DNA of 34,127 bases from an uncultured Myxococcales bacterium (GTDB lineage: Bacteria > Myxococcota_A > UBA9042), in NCBI GenBank assembly GCA_903955385.1, contig CAJBNH010000094.1:1-34127 (forward strand), in the 5' to 3' direction. A program made the translations under genes and the position numbers. Below, in pieces: positions 23,095 to 32,375 of the stretch (position 1 is its first letter; the number at the start of each line of letters is the position of its first letter). The notes under the pieces are model-generated. The model worked only from the letters and a program-made list of their open reading frames with translations. It did no database searches and was not told the origin of the DNA.

Positions 23095-25179
23095 ATGACC
23101 GACGCCCTGCCCCCCGAACGTCTGCTGCTGGCCAGCGGCAACGCAGGAAAGCTGCGCGAATTGCGAGAGCTGTGTCGCGATCTGGGCGTGGCCGTGTGGG
23201 GGCCCGCGGAGTGGACGGCCGAGTCCGGTCAAGAGCTGCCAGAGGTCGTCGAGGACGCCAACACGTTTCTGGGCAACTCGCTGAAGAAGGCACTGTCGGC
23301 ATTTCGGGCCACGGGTCTCAGCGTGGTCGCCGACGACTCTGGCCTGTGCGTCGATGCGCTGGGGGGCGACCCCGGCGTCCACAGCGCCCGTTTCGCCGGA
23401 CCGCAGGCAGACGATGCGGCCAACCGAGCGCTGCTGTTGGAGAAGCTCGCCAACGTCGAGGACGGCGCGCGTGGGGCAGCGTTCCTGTGCACGCTGGTGC
23501 TGTGCGGTCCGTTGGCGGAAGGACCCGACGCTGGCCGCTCCGAGGACGGGGTGCCGTGGCGCGCGTTCGTCGGCCGCACCGAGGGGCGTATCACGCGAGC
23601 GCCTGCTGGTGACGGCGGCTTCGGCTACGACCGGCTGTTCCTGTCGCCTGAGCTGGGCGTGACGTTTGCCCAGGCCGACGCCGCGGCAAAGAACCGCCTT
23701 TCGCATCGCGGACATGCCTTTGCCCGGCTGGCCACCCACCTCGCGTCGGTCCGGAGAGGCGAGCCCAAGCGCCCGCTGTACGTGCGGCTGACCGGACTGC
23801 ACGCGCTGACGCGGGCGTTGGACCTCAGCATCGCCCGCGAGCTGCGCTATGCCGACACCGCGCTCGAGAACGCGCTGGGCGAGCAACCGCAGCTGGGTCC
23901 CAAGGAGCGCGCCGCCGTCGCTGAGCTGCATTGGCACGCGTTGCGGACGCTGTCGCGCCTGACGCTGGCCCGCATGGCGGTGCTGGGCGCCGCCGCGCCG
24001 CCCGGCCCGCCCGACCCGCGCCGCCTGGATGCGCGCGATGCCCCGCTGTTGGCCACGCTGGCTGCGACCGATCTGGATGCTGAGGGCGCCCCCCGTAGTT
24101 GGGAGAAGAAGACCGGACCCGCCACGGTGCTGGACGGACTGCTCGACCGCAATCCTGGCTTCAACGAGCGGCTGAAGGTGCCGCGCCAAGGGCTGGAGTC
24201 GGCACTGCGAACCGCGGCCTACGCCTCGCGATCCTGGTCCGATGTCGAGGCCTTGGCATTGGAGCTCGGCTATACGGTCGAGTTCGTGCAAGCGTGCATC
24301 GCCCAGCTGGGGCGCGATCACACGGTCGCCGCCCTGACGTACATGAATCGCCGGGGCCCGTTGACCCTGCGCGTGAATTCGCTGCGCACCGACCGCGACC
24401 ACGTGGCGGACCTGCTGCGCGCGGAAGGGATCCCCACCACGCCGATCGACGGACTTCCCCACGCGCTGCTGTCTCTGGCCTCAGCACGGCTGACCGCGCT
24501 GCCGGCTTTCCAGCAGGGGCTGTTCGAGATCCAGGACGAGGGCAGCCAGCGCATCGCCGCCGCCGTACACGCGCAACCCGGTGAAACGGTGCTGGATTGG
24601 TGTGCCGGCGCGGGCGGCAAGACCTTGGCGCTTGCGGCCGATCTGCGCGGACGTGGCCAGCTGGTGGCCCTGGACACCCACGCCAAGCGGCTGAGCGAGT
24701 GCGACCGACGGCTGAAGCGGGCAGGCATTTCCCAAGCGGGGACAAGGGCTTTGCCACGCGGCGAGGGGCCCGTACCGGGCGTGCCGATGGCCGACGCCGT
24801 GCTGATCGATGCGCCGTGTTCGAGCTCGGGCGCCCTGCGGCGCAACCCCGAGCTGCGCTGGCACGTGGACGGCGAGTGGCTGGGGCGTTTCCCGGCGCAA
24901 CAGCTGGCGATCCTGGAGCGCGCCGCGAGGCACGTGAAGCGCAACGGTCGCCTGATCTACGCGACCTGTTCCCTGATGCGTGGGGAGAACGAGGACGTGG
25001 TTGCAGCCTTTCTGGCCCGCCACCCGGACTACCGCAAGCAGACGGAAGCTCGCTTCGGACCAGCGGATTCGGCGTTCCTTGCCACACACCCCCTTGCGCA
25101 TACAGGCCCGGATGGCTTCTACTGTTGCGCCCTGGACCGGACAGCGCCGGTGACAGCGAGAGAACAACCCTCCGAATAG
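23095..25179 (+). CDS. Fusion of RdgB (XTP/dITP pyrophosphatase) with an RsmB-like rRNA m5C methyltransferase
   Basis: 694 residues in one uninterrupted frame. Residues 1-220 are an inosine-triphosphate pyrophosphatase: SGNAGKLRE, VADDSGLCVDAL, HSARFAG, GGFGYDRLFL and KNRLSHRGHAF. This removes non-canonical purine NTPs. Residues about 220-340 look like the NusB-type domain of RsmB (ALTRALDLSIA, PKERAAVAELHWHALRTL). Residues about 400-690 are a class I m5C methyltransferase: RVNSLRT, FEIQDEGSQ, VLDWCAGAGGKT (about 497-508), DAPCSSSGALRRNPELRW (about 569-586) and YATCSLMRGENEDV (about 621), with both Cys of the RsmB/NOP2 mechanism. Start is the ATG at 23095; the upstream bases show no strong ribosome binding site. 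No stop, frame change or compositional break is visible at the junction. It heads a run with era, der and recN. Confidence 0.88.
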   Translation: MTDALPPERLLLASGNAGKLRELRELCRDLGVAVWGPAEWTAESGQELPEVVEDANTFLGNSLKKALSAFRATGLSVVADDSGLCVDALGGDPGVHSARFAGPQADDAANRALLLEKLANVEDGARGAAFLCTLVLCGPLAEGPDAGRSEDGVPWRAFVGRTEGRITRAPAGDGGFGYDRLFLSPELGVTFAQADAAAKNRLSHRGHAFARLATHLASVRRGEPKRPLYVRLTGLHALTRALDLSIARELRYADTALENALGEQPQLGPKERAAVAELHWHALRTLSRLTLARMAVLGAAAPPGPPDPRRLDARDAPLLATLAATDLDAEGAPRSWEKKTGPATVLDGLLDRNPGFNERLKVPRQGLESALRTAAYASRSWSDVEALALELGYTVEFVQACIAQLGRDHTVAALTYMNRRGPLTLRVNSLRTDRDHVADLLRAEGIPTTPIDGLPHALLSLASARLTALPAFQQGLFEIQDEGSQRIAAAVHAQPGETVLDWCAGAGGKTLALAADLRGRGQLVALDTHAKRLSECDRRLKRAGISQAGTRALPRGEGPVPGVPMADAVLIDAPCSSSGALRRNPELRWHVDGEWLGRFPAQQLAILERAARHVKRNGRLIYATCSLMRGENEDVVAAFLARHPDYRKQTEARFGPADSAFLATHPLAHTGPDGFYCCALDRTAPVTAREQPSE

Positions 25180-25218
25180 CCAGGGTTTTCTCCATCCCCC
25201 CCGCACCGGAGGACGATC

Positions 25219-26643
25219 GTGGCCCCCAACATCCGCAAACCGCCGTCCCGGCCGGGGAGCACTCTGGGGCGCAAGCCTGCCAAGCGGCGCGAGAAGGGGT
25301 CGACCAAGCGCGGCGTCGGCTCGACCCGTTCTGCCCCCCGTCCGGCCGTCTACGATCGCGAGCGTACGTCCGAATTCGACCCGAGGTCCGGCCCCCGCGC
25401 CGCGCCGTCCACCGGTCCCCGACCTGCTGCCGGTCCGCGTTTGGGCGCGGGAGCGCGCGCACCCGTCGACCCGCCGGCCCATCCGGCCCCGATCGAGCGC
25501 CCGCTGCCGCCGCCACCGCCCGAAATCCGTTGGGAGGAACTGGCGTGGGAGGCTGCAAGGGCGCATCCCGACGACGACTTTGCGTCCAAGGAGCCGCGGC
25601 CGTTTCGCTGCGGTCAAGTGACGCTGGCCGGCCAGCCCAACGTCGGCAAGTCCACGTTGATGAACCGCGTCATCGGCGAAAAGCTGGCGATCGTCAGCCC
25701 CAAGCCGCAGACGACGCGCGACCGGATCGCGGGCTACTGGACCGGGCCCGACACGCAGATCGTATTTCTGGACACGCCCGGCATCCACAAGGCGCGCTCG
25801 CCGCTGAACCGGGCGATGGTCGGCGTGGCGATCGAGTCGCTGGAGACCGTCGACGTCGTGGTCCTGGTGGTGGATGCCCAGAACGCGGTGCGGTGGGCAG
25901 ACAAGATCGCCAAGCAGAAGGGGCCGTCGGCACCGCTGAGGCAGACGCCCGCGGTCGCAGACGAAGGCAATGAACCTGAGGACTTCGGAGAGGACGAAGG
26001 CGGCGAGGAGGCCAAGGAGACCGAGGCCCCCCTGCTGTTCGACCCGCGCGTGGCTCCCGGGGAGCGGCGGGTGATTCGGTCGATCCTGCGCTACAACAAG
26101 AAGTGGATGGTGGCGCTGAACAAGGTCGACGTAACGCGGCACATGGCGCTGTTGCCGGTGATTCAGGCGTACTCTGGCCTGCCTCACGTGGGGCCGATCG
26201 TGCCGATCAGTGCCCGGACCGCCGACGGTATCGCGCCACTGGTCGAGGCCATTCGCACCTACCTGCCTGAGCAGCCTGCGGAATTCTCTGCCGACGAGTT
26301 CACCGACCGCAGCGTGCGCTTCCTGTGCGCCGAGTTCCTTCGCGAGCAGGTGTTCCTGCAGACCCGCGAGGAGGTTCCGTACGGCGTCGCCGTCGAGATC
26401 GAGAAGTTCGAGGATCTGGCCGACCTGACGCATGTGCAGGCGGTGGTCCACGTCGAGAAGCCGGCCCAGCGCGCGATCCTGATCGGCAAGGCCGGCGCGA
26501 GAATGAAGGAGCTGGCGACCGCCGCCCGCGCCCAGATGGAAGAGCTCTTGGGCCGCAAGGTCTTCCTGGAAGTGCACGTGCGCATCGAGCCCAAGTGGTC
26601 CGAGCGCATCGAGATGCTCAAACAGTTCGGGTACATCCTGTGA
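25219..26643 (+). CDS. era: GTPase Era with long N-terminal extension and acidic insert
   Basis: 474 residues, against about 300 for Era. The start is GTG with GGAGG six bases upstream. Residues 1-130 are Pro/Arg/Ala-rich and probably disordered. The GTPase then shows G1 GQPNVGKS (about 137-144), the switch PKPQTTRD, G3 DTPG, G4 NKVD and G5 SAR. Between G3 and G4 is an insert of about 50 residues rich in Glu (EDFGEDEGGEEAKETEAP). The KH domain is intact (LIGKAGARMKELATAAR, RKVFLEVHVRI, ending FGYIL). Era binds the 3' end of 16S rRNA during 30S assembly. The stop overlaps the der start (GTGA). Confidence 0.95.
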   Translation: MAPNIRKPPSRPGSTLGRKPAKRREKGSTKRGVGSTRSAPRPAVYDRERTSEFDPRSGPRAAPSTGPRPAAGPRLGAGARAPVDPPAHPAPIERPLPPPPPEIRWEELAWEAARAHPDDDFASKEPRPFRCGQVTLAGQPNVGKSTLMNRVIGEKLAIVSPKPQTTRDRIAGYWTGPDTQIVFLDTPGIHKARSPLNRAMVGVAIESLETVDVVVLVVDAQNAVRWADKIAKQKGPSAPLRQTPAVADEGNEPEDFGEDEGGEEAKETEAPLLFDPRVAPGERRVIRSILRYNKKWMVALNKVDVTRHMALLPVIQAYSGLPHVGPIVPISARTADGIAPLVEAIRTYLPEQPAEFSADEFTDRSVRFLCAEFLREQVFLQTREEVPYGVAVEIEKFEDLADLTHVQAVVHVEKPAQRAILIGKAGARMKELATAARAQMEELLGRKVFLEVHVRIEPKWSERIEMLKQFGYIL

Positions 26644-28199
26644 CCGTCATCGAACCGCTCATCGCCATCGTCGGACGCCCCAACGTGGGCAAGTCGACCC
26701 TGTTCAACCGCCTGATCGGCAAGCGCACGGCCATCGTGCACGACCTGCCCGGCGTGACCCGCGACCGCCACTACGGCACTGCAGAGATGCAGGGCCACCA
26801 AGTGCGCTTGGTCGACACGGGCGGTTTTGCTCCCGGCGAGGAGGAGGGGATGCTGCCGCTGATGCGGGAGCAGGCCACCATGGCGATCGAGGAGGCCGAC
26901 GCGATCGTCTTCCTCTGCAACGCCCGCGACGGCGCCACGCCAGCGGACGAGGAAATCGCCCGGATCCTGCGCCGCACCGACAAGCCCGTGTTCTGTGCCG
27001 CCAACAAATGCGACAGCCCCGGCATCGAGATCGAGGCGATGGCGCTGTATTCGCTGGGCTTTGACACCGTCTATCCGATCGCCGCCGCCCACAACATCGG
27101 CACGCTGGATCTGGTCGAGGCCGTCATCGGCACGCTGGAGGCCAACGGCGCGTTCCATCGGGACGCCGACGACGAGGACGAGGCTGAGCAGCCGCCGGTC
27201 GAGGAAGGCCCCGTGCGCGGCGGGCGCGTCGACCGGGTGCGCGTGTGCTTTGTCGGCCGACCCAACGTCGGCAAGTCGACGCTGGTCAACCGCCTGTTGG
27301 GCAGCGAGCGCGTGATCTGCGCCGACCAGCCGGGCACGACGCGTGACGCAATCGACATCGACTTCACCTATCAGGACGAGGCCTTCACCTTGGTCGACAC
27401 CGCCGGTCTTCGCCGCAAGCGAGCGATTACCGAGCAGATCGAGCAGTACTCCGTCAGCCAGGCGGTGCGCGCGATCGAGCGGTGCCATGTGGCGGTGCTG
27501 GTGCTGGACGCGACCCAATCGCTGGCCGACCAGGACGCCAAGATCGCTGCGCTGATCGAGGACCGCGGCCGGGCGTGCGTGATCGCGATCAACAAGTGGG
27601 ATCTGGTCGAGAAAGAGACCATGACGTCCAAGGGTTATGAGATCGACATGGTCGATCGGATGCCCTACCTGACCCATGTGCCTCACGTCTTCATCAGCGG
27701 ACTGACCGGCCAGCGCGTCGAGCGGCTGTTCGACGTCGTGCGCAAGGTCTACGCGAACTTCAACCGACGCGTGGGTACGGGCGAGCTGAACCGGTGGATC
27801 GAGCGCCAGCAGATCAGCCACCAGCCGCCGACGTATCGGGGCAAGCGCCTTCGCATCTACTACGCGGCGCAAGTGGGCGTACGGCCACCGCAATTCGTGA
27901 TGCAGGTCAACACCTTGGGCGCCATCTCGCCGGGCTACGAGAAGTTCCTGATGAGCAAGATGCGGGAACAGTGGGAGCTCGAAGGCTCGCCGATCAAGCT
28001 GCGCCTGAAGCAAAAGGCCGCCCGACGTGCGCGCACTGGCGCCTCTGTCCCCGATGCCGCAGGTTTGACTGGCGAGGAGACTTGGGAAGAAGGAGACGGT
28101 CCCGAAGAGTGGCAGGAAGACGAGGACACTCCCAAGACCGGCGATGCGGTCGAGGGCGATGACGACTTCCCCACGGCCAGCTGGGACGACGACGAGTAA
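26640..28199 (+). CDS. der: GTPase Der (EngA)
   Basis: 519 residues, longer than the usual 440-490. Two GTPase domains carry GRPNVGKS (12-19) with NKCD, and GRPNVGKS (about 204-211) with DTAG and NKWD. They are joined by an acidic linker DADDEDEAEQPP. The KH-like domain follows (YYAAQVGVRPPQFVMQVN). The C-terminal 50 residues are a highly acidic tail (GDGPEEWQEDEDT to WDDDE). Der acts in 50S subunit assembly. The GTG start overlaps the era stop by four bases and has no strong ribosome binding site, so translation is likely coupled to era. Confidence 0.97.
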   Translation: MTVIEPLIAIVGRPNVGKSTLFNRLIGKRTAIVHDLPGVTRDRHYGTAEMQGHQVRLVDTGGFAPGEEEGMLPLMREQATMAIEEADAIVFLCNARDGATPADEEIARILRRTDKPVFCAANKCDSPGIEIEAMALYSLGFDTVYPIAAAHNIGTLDLVEAVIGTLEANGAFHRDADDEDEAEQPPVEEGPVRGGRVDRVRVCFVGRPNVGKSTLVNRLLGSERVICADQPGTTRDAIDIDFTYQDEAFTLVDTAGLRRKRAITEQIEQYSVSQAVRAIERCHVAVLVLDATQSLADQDAKIAALIEDRGRACVIAINKWDLVEKETMTSKGYEIDMVDRMPYLTHVPHVFISGLTGQRVERLFDVVRKVYANFNRRVGTGELNRWIERQQISHQPPTYRGKRLRIYYAAQVGVRPPQFVMQVNTLGAISPGYEKFLMSKMREQWELEGSPIKLRLKQKAARRARTGASVPDAAGLTGEETWEEGDGPEEWQEDEDTPKTGDAVEGDDDFPTASWDDDE

Positions 28200-28217
28200 C
28201 GACGCCGGGGGAATCCG

Positions 28218-29954
28218 ATGCTGACCGCGTTGCGTGTCGCGGACTTCGCGATCCTCGAGGCTGCCGAGCTGTCGCTGGGACCGGGCCTGACCGCCGTGAC
28301 TGGCGAGACGGGCGCCGGCAAGACCATCCTGATCGAGGCGCTGGCCGCGGTACTTGGCGGGCGGGCCACGGAGCGGGTGGTGCGCGCCGGCCGTGAAACT
28401 GCTGAGATTGAAGCGCAATTTGAGGGCGTCGGCCCAACCACCGCAGCCCTGCTGCAGGAGTTGGGCATCCCGGATGGCGACGGCTCGCTGGTGCTGCGGC
28501 GCGTGATCGGCAGACAGGGGGCGCGGCGCTGCTACATCAACGGCCGGCTGGTCACGCTCGCGCAGCTGCGGTCGGTGGCCGCTCCGTTGGTCGATCTGAG
28601 CTCTCAGCACGCACAACATCGCCTGCTGGAAAAGGATTCTCACCTCGAAACGCTGGACCGCTTTGCCGGACTGACGGCCACTCGGGAACGCCACGCGCAG
28701 CTGCACGGCGAGTGGCGGACCCTTCGCGATGAGCTGACCACCCTCGAGTCGCGCCGACAGCAGCAGGCCGAGCGCCTGGACTATTTGCGTTTCGTGCACA
28801 AGGAGTTGCAGGACCTCGACGCCAAGCCGGGCGAGCTGGCGGACCTGCAGGCCCGGTTGCAGCGGATGAAGGCGGCGGAAGCCTTGGCGAAGGCCGTCGG
28901 AGAGGCCTCGGGGCTGCTGGGCGACGACGGCGGTGCGCGCGATCGGCTGTCACGGGCAGCGCGAGCGATCGGACGTTTCGCGCACCTGGACCCCAAGCTG
29001 ACCGATCTGGCCGAGCGCGTGCGTGAGGTCGAGGCGCAGGTGGCCGATGTCGCTGCGGATCTCGAAAGCTACGTCGAGCACGTAGAGCGCGACGAGCGGC
29101 AGTTGACCCGCCTGTCCGAGCGGCTGGACGCCCTGCAACGTGCGGTTCGCAAGTACGGCGGCAGCGAGGAGACCCTGCTGGCGCGGCGCAAGGCGGTGGC
29201 CGACGAGCTGGACGGCGACACGGCCGAGCTGCGCGTGCACGAGCTGGCCAAAGCCGTCGATGCGGCCGCCAAGACCATGCGCGTCCTGACGAACCAGCTG
29301 TCCCAAGCGCGGCGCGACGCGGTCGCGGGGCTGCAAGACGGGGTGGCGGCGGTCGTGCGCCAGCTGGGGATGCCGGCGGCTCGCTTCCGGGTCGCCCTGC
29401 GGTTCGACGCAACTGCGGACCCCGGGCCGTTCGGCTGTGACGATGCGCAGTTCTTCTTGCGCGCCAACGCGGGCGAGGCCGAAGGGCCGCTGCACGAGGT
29501 GGCCTCGGGCGGCGAGCTGTCACGGGTCCTGTTGGCACTGCAGCGGGCGTGCAACGACGCCGTACGGGCGGCCGGCGACGCATCGACAGTGGTGACCTGC
29601 ATTTACGACGAGGCGGACGCGGGACTGTCGGGGTCGACAGGACTCGTCCTGGGTCGCTTTCTGGGTGAGGTCGCCGAGCGCCAGCAAGTCCTGTGCATCT
29701 CCCACTTGCCCCAGGTGGCCGCAGCCGCCGACACGCACATCGCGGTCGCCAAGTCGGAAGTCGACGGTCGCACGCGGTCCGACCTGCGGGTGCTGGACGA
29801 GCCTTCGCGGGTGGCCGAGCTGGCGCGCATGTTGGGGGCGGTCGAGGGAGAGGGTGACACCGCGATCGCCCACGCTCGGCAGCTACTGGCGGCCTGCCGC
29901 AAGCGCGGGTCGACTCCCGTGAATCCGATGGATTGTTCGCCGGGGCAAGGCTAG
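28218..29954 (+). CDS. recN: DNA repair protein RecN
   Basis: 578 residues of SMC-like layout. The N-terminal ATPase half has Walker A GETGAGKTIL (about 29-38) and the family motif SSQHAQHRLL. Two long coiled-coil segments (about 150-240 and 265-370) flank the hinge. The C-terminal half has signature ASGGELSRVLLAL and Walker B YDEADAGLSG, then ISHLPQVAAAAD. RecN helps recombinational repair of double-strand breaks. GGGGGA lies nine bases before the ATG, 18 bases after der, so it probably belongs to the same transcript. No LexA-type box is evident immediately upstream. Confidence 0.97.
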   Translation: MLTALRVADFAILEAAELSLGPGLTAVTGETGAGKTILIEALAAVLGGRATERVVRAGRETAEIEAQFEGVGPTTAALLQELGIPDGDGSLVLRRVIGRQGARRCYINGRLVTLAQLRSVAAPLVDLSSQHAQHRLLEKDSHLETLDRFAGLTATRERHAQLHGEWRTLRDELTTLESRRQQQAERLDYLRFVHKELQDLDAKPGELADLQARLQRMKAAEALAKAVGEASGLLGDDGGARDRLSRAARAIGRFAHLDPKLTDLAERVREVEAQVADVAADLESYVEHVERDERQLTRLSERLDALQRAVRKYGGSEETLLARRKAVADELDGDTAELRVHELAKAVDAAAKTMRVLTNQLSQARRDAVAGLQDGVAAVVRQLGMPAARFRVALRFDATADPGPFGCDDAQFFLRANAGEAEGPLHEVASGGELSRVLLALQRACNDAVRAAGDASTVVTCIYDEADAGLSGSTGLVLGRFLGEVAERQQVLCISHLPQVAAAADTHIAVAKSEVDGRTRSDLRVLDEPSRVAELARMLGAVEGEGDTAIAHARQLLAACRKRGSTPVNPMDCSPGQG

Positions 29955-29988
29955 GATGCCCGGCCGGACGACAGGGGGAGACGACAAG

Positions 29989-32343
29989 ATGGCCACCACC
30001 GCTACCCGCCACATCTGGACCCCGATGGCGATGCTGGCCCCGACGGCCCTGCTGGTCCCGGTTGCGGTGCTGACCTTGGGCGTGCTGGCGGCGGGCTGCT
30101 CCTCGTCACTGGACACCGGTCCGCAGTTTCTGCAAGTCAGCCACTTGCAGGACACGTACAACGTACAGACATCGTATGACATTTGGGCGACGGTACGCGG
30201 TGGATCCGGTGGCGTGCAGCGCGTGGTGCTGGAGTACCGGCGTGCCGGCGATGCTGTGGCGATTTCGCTTGCGATGACTCGGGTTGCGGGCGACGCGTGG
30301 CAGGGCGCGATTCCGCCGCAAGCGGCAGGTACCGACGTGCACTACCGGCTGCAGGCCGTGGACGACAGCGACCAAGAGGCGCGCTATCCGACCGATGCGA
30401 CCGACACGACCGCTTGGCTGCGCTTTCGCGTGATGCGATGGGACGAACAGCCCGGGCAGTACGATGACGCCGGAAGCGCCGAAGTCACTCCGCCCGACGA
30501 TGCCACGGCGTCTGACGCAGACGATGATGCCGCCGACACGCTGGACGTGGAGTCCGATCTCGATGTCGTGGATGCGGAGCCCGACGTCGGGCCCGACCTT
30601 GCCGAGACGACGCCGGTCGACACCCAGCAGGAAGTCGATGCGGGTCCCGACTTCGATACCGTCGACGTCCCCGACACCGCCGACATTCCGTGGGCCGACA
30701 GCGACAAGGATGGCATCCTCGACGGGCAGGACAACTGTCCCAACACCAAGAATACCAGCCAACTGGACGGCGACGGCGACGGGCTCGGCGACGCTTGCGA
30801 CGACGATCTGGACAACGACGGCGTGGTCAACGCCGCGGACAACTGCAGCAAGGTGAAGAACCCGGACCAAGCCAACCTGGACGGCGACAATGTGGGCGAC
30901 GCCTGCGACACCGATCTGGACGGCGACAAGATCCTCAACACGTTGGACAATTGTCCCTACGTCGGCAACGCGAACCAGAAGGACTCGGACGGCGACAAGA
31001 TCGGCGACGCCTGCGACCCCACCGCCGGCAACGACAAGGATCAGGACGGCATCCCCGACACACTGGACAACTGCCCGACGGCACCCAACCCGCAGCAAAA
31101 CGACGTCGACAAGGACGGCTTGGGCGATGCCTGCGATCTGGACCTGGACGGCGACGGCAAGCCCAACAACATGGACAACTGCCCGTTTGTCGCCAACCCG
31201 ACCCAGGCGGACTCCGATGGCGACGGACAGGGCGACGCCTGCGACACAGCGAACGACAAGGACAAGGACGGCGTGCCCGACGCAACCGACAACTGCCCCG
31301 CGGTGGCCAACCCGCAGCAGACCGACCAGGACAAGGACGGCAAGGGCGACGTGTGCGACCCCGACTTGGACGGCGACGGCTGGCCGAACGGCTTCGACAA
31401 CTGCCCCAGCGCGCCCAACAAGGTGCAGACCGACACCGATGGCGACGGCAAGGGCGACGTGTGTGACGACGAGCCCCTCTGCGGCGACGGCAAGCCTGCC
31501 TGTCCCACCGGCATGATGTGCTTCGCGCCGCTGTGCCTGAAGCCAAAACCCTGCACCGCTCAAGCGCAATGCGCGTCGGGGACCTTCTGCTGGGAGGGGT
31601 ACTGTGTGCCGCCTCAAGTCGTGCCGTCTGACTTCTGCACCGCGACCTCGCAGTGCCCGACAGGCTTCGTGTGCCAGCTAGGTCGCTGCTCGCCAGAGAA
31701 ATGCGTGTGGAACGCCGACTGTCCGCAAGGGGAGCAGTGCCTGTTGGGCGAGTGCCTGCCCGTGACCTTGCCGGTCAGCGGCTGCCAGTTCGACGAGCAG
31801 TGCGGCGACAAGCAACAGTGTCTGGGCGGCGTGTGCGTACCGGCGCAGTGCAAGACGAGCGCCGACTGCACAGGACAGAACGGTAACTGTTTCATGGGCT
31901 TCTGCATTCCGCTGCCGATCCCCGAGATGGCGTGCAAGGCCGACAAGGACTGCCCCAAGCTGCCCGGCGTAGGCCAGCTGCAGTGCGCGGCGGGCGTGTG
32001 CATCCCCAGCATCCCTGGCTTGCCCGACCTCTGCACCACCAGCAAAGACTGTGGCGCGAACGAGCAGTGCCTGATCGCCGTGTGCGTGCCCGTGGACTGC
32101 CAGACAGCCGCCGACTGCGCCAAGGACGAGGCGTGCACCTTCGGCGCCTGCATGCCGGCCGGAACGCAGCTTCCCCAGCCGGGGCAGTGCAAGACCGACG
32201 CCGACTGCACGGACGGCGGCACCTGTCTCGCCACCGCGTGCGTACCGCTGCCGGGCGGCCTCCCCGGTGGCATCGACATGTGCGGCGCCGGCGGCTCGTG
32301 CCCCAAGGGCAAGACCTGCCAGTTTGGCCTGATCTGCCTGTGA
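29989..32343 (+). CDS. Lipoprotein with thrombospondin type-3 repeats and Cys-rich repeats
   Basis: 784 residues. The ATG at 29989 has GGGGGAG eight bases upstream; an ATG at 29956 is less likely. The lipoprotein signal ends LAAGC (lipobox). Residues about 40-150 form a beta-sandwich (VQRVVLEYRR, VHYRLQAVDDSDQEARYP). An Asp/Glu-rich spacer follows (about 165-235). Then come seven thrombospondin type-3 repeats (237-493), each with D-x-D-x-D-G and DNCP and ending GDACD or GDVCD, expected to bind many Ca2+ ions. The C-terminal part (from about 498) has about eleven Cys repeats of the form C-x5-C-x4-C-x4-C with small variations (for example CVWNADCPQGEQCLLGEC). Probably anchored in the outer membrane, with structural or adhesive use inferred. 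Function unknown. Confidence 0.88.
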   Translation: MATTATRHIWTPMAMLAPTALLVPVAVLTLGVLAAGCSSSLDTGPQFLQVSHLQDTYNVQTSYDIWATVRGGSGGVQRVVLEYRRAGDAVAISLAMTRVAGDAWQGAIPPQAAGTDVHYRLQAVDDSDQEARYPTDATDTTAWLRFRVMRWDEQPGQYDDAGSAEVTPPDDATASDADDDAADTLDVESDLDVVDAEPDVGPDLAETTPVDTQQEVDAGPDFDTVDVPDTADIPWADSDKDGILDGQDNCPNTKNTSQLDGDGDGLGDACDDDLDNDGVVNAADNCSKVKNPDQANLDGDNVGDACDTDLDGDKILNTLDNCPYVGNANQKDSDGDKIGDACDPTAGNDKDQDGIPDTLDNCPTAPNPQQNDVDKDGLGDACDLDLDGDGKPNNMDNCPFVANPTQADSDGDGQGDACDTANDKDKDGVPDATDNCPAVANPQQTDQDKDGKGDVCDPDLDGDGWPNGFDNCPSAPNKVQTDTDGDGKGDVCDDEPLCGDGKPACPTGMMCFAPLCLKPKPCTAQAQCASGTFCWEGYCVPPQVVPSDFCTATSQCPTGFVCQLGRCSPEKCVWNADCPQGEQCLLGECLPVTLPVSGCQFDEQCGDKQQCLGGVCVPAQCKTSADCTGQNGNCFMGFCIPLPIPEMACKADKDCPKLPGVGQLQCAAGVCIPSIPGLPDLCTTSKDCGANEQCLIAVCVPVDCQTAADCAKDEACTFGACMPAGTQLPQPGQCKTDADCTDGGTCLATACVPLPGGLPGGIDMCGAGGSCPKGKTCQFGLICL
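30697..31467 (+). repeat. Seven-unit TSP3-coding repeat array
   Basis: Tandem units of about 105-120 bases encode the calcium-binding thrombospondin type-3 repeats. Two units (beginning NDKDQDG and NDKDKDG) have the same spacer and end types, suggesting duplication of a two-unit block. Confidence 0.8.
31480..32340 (+). repeat. Cys-rich repeat array
   Basis: About eleven degenerate units of 60-80 bases encode four-Cys Dickkopf-like modules. The DNA identity between units is lower than in the TSP3 array, so this array is older or under less recombination. Confidence 0.65.
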
Positions 32344-32375
32344 TCTTGCCTTGATCCACCGATGTGGAGGACGGC

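Noticed and set aside
24481-26577. 698-codon open frame on the minus strand
   Set aside because: Antisense to the rdgB-rsmB fusion and era; Gln/His/Arg-rich without any family motif.
26259-28799. 846-codon open frame on the minus strand
   Set aside because: It lies antisense to era, der and recN, whose motifs are unmistakable; the high G+C codon bias keeps the opposite strand open.
29941-29960. TAGGAT as a -10 box for the TSP3 lipoprotein
   Set aside because: The only nearby -35-like hexamer (TTGTTC) is 13 bases away, too close for a sigma70 promoter.
30106-31617. 503-codon minus-strand frame with a Val-rich periodic protein
   Set aside because: It is the mirror image of the TSP3 repeat array; the periodicity comes from the real gene.
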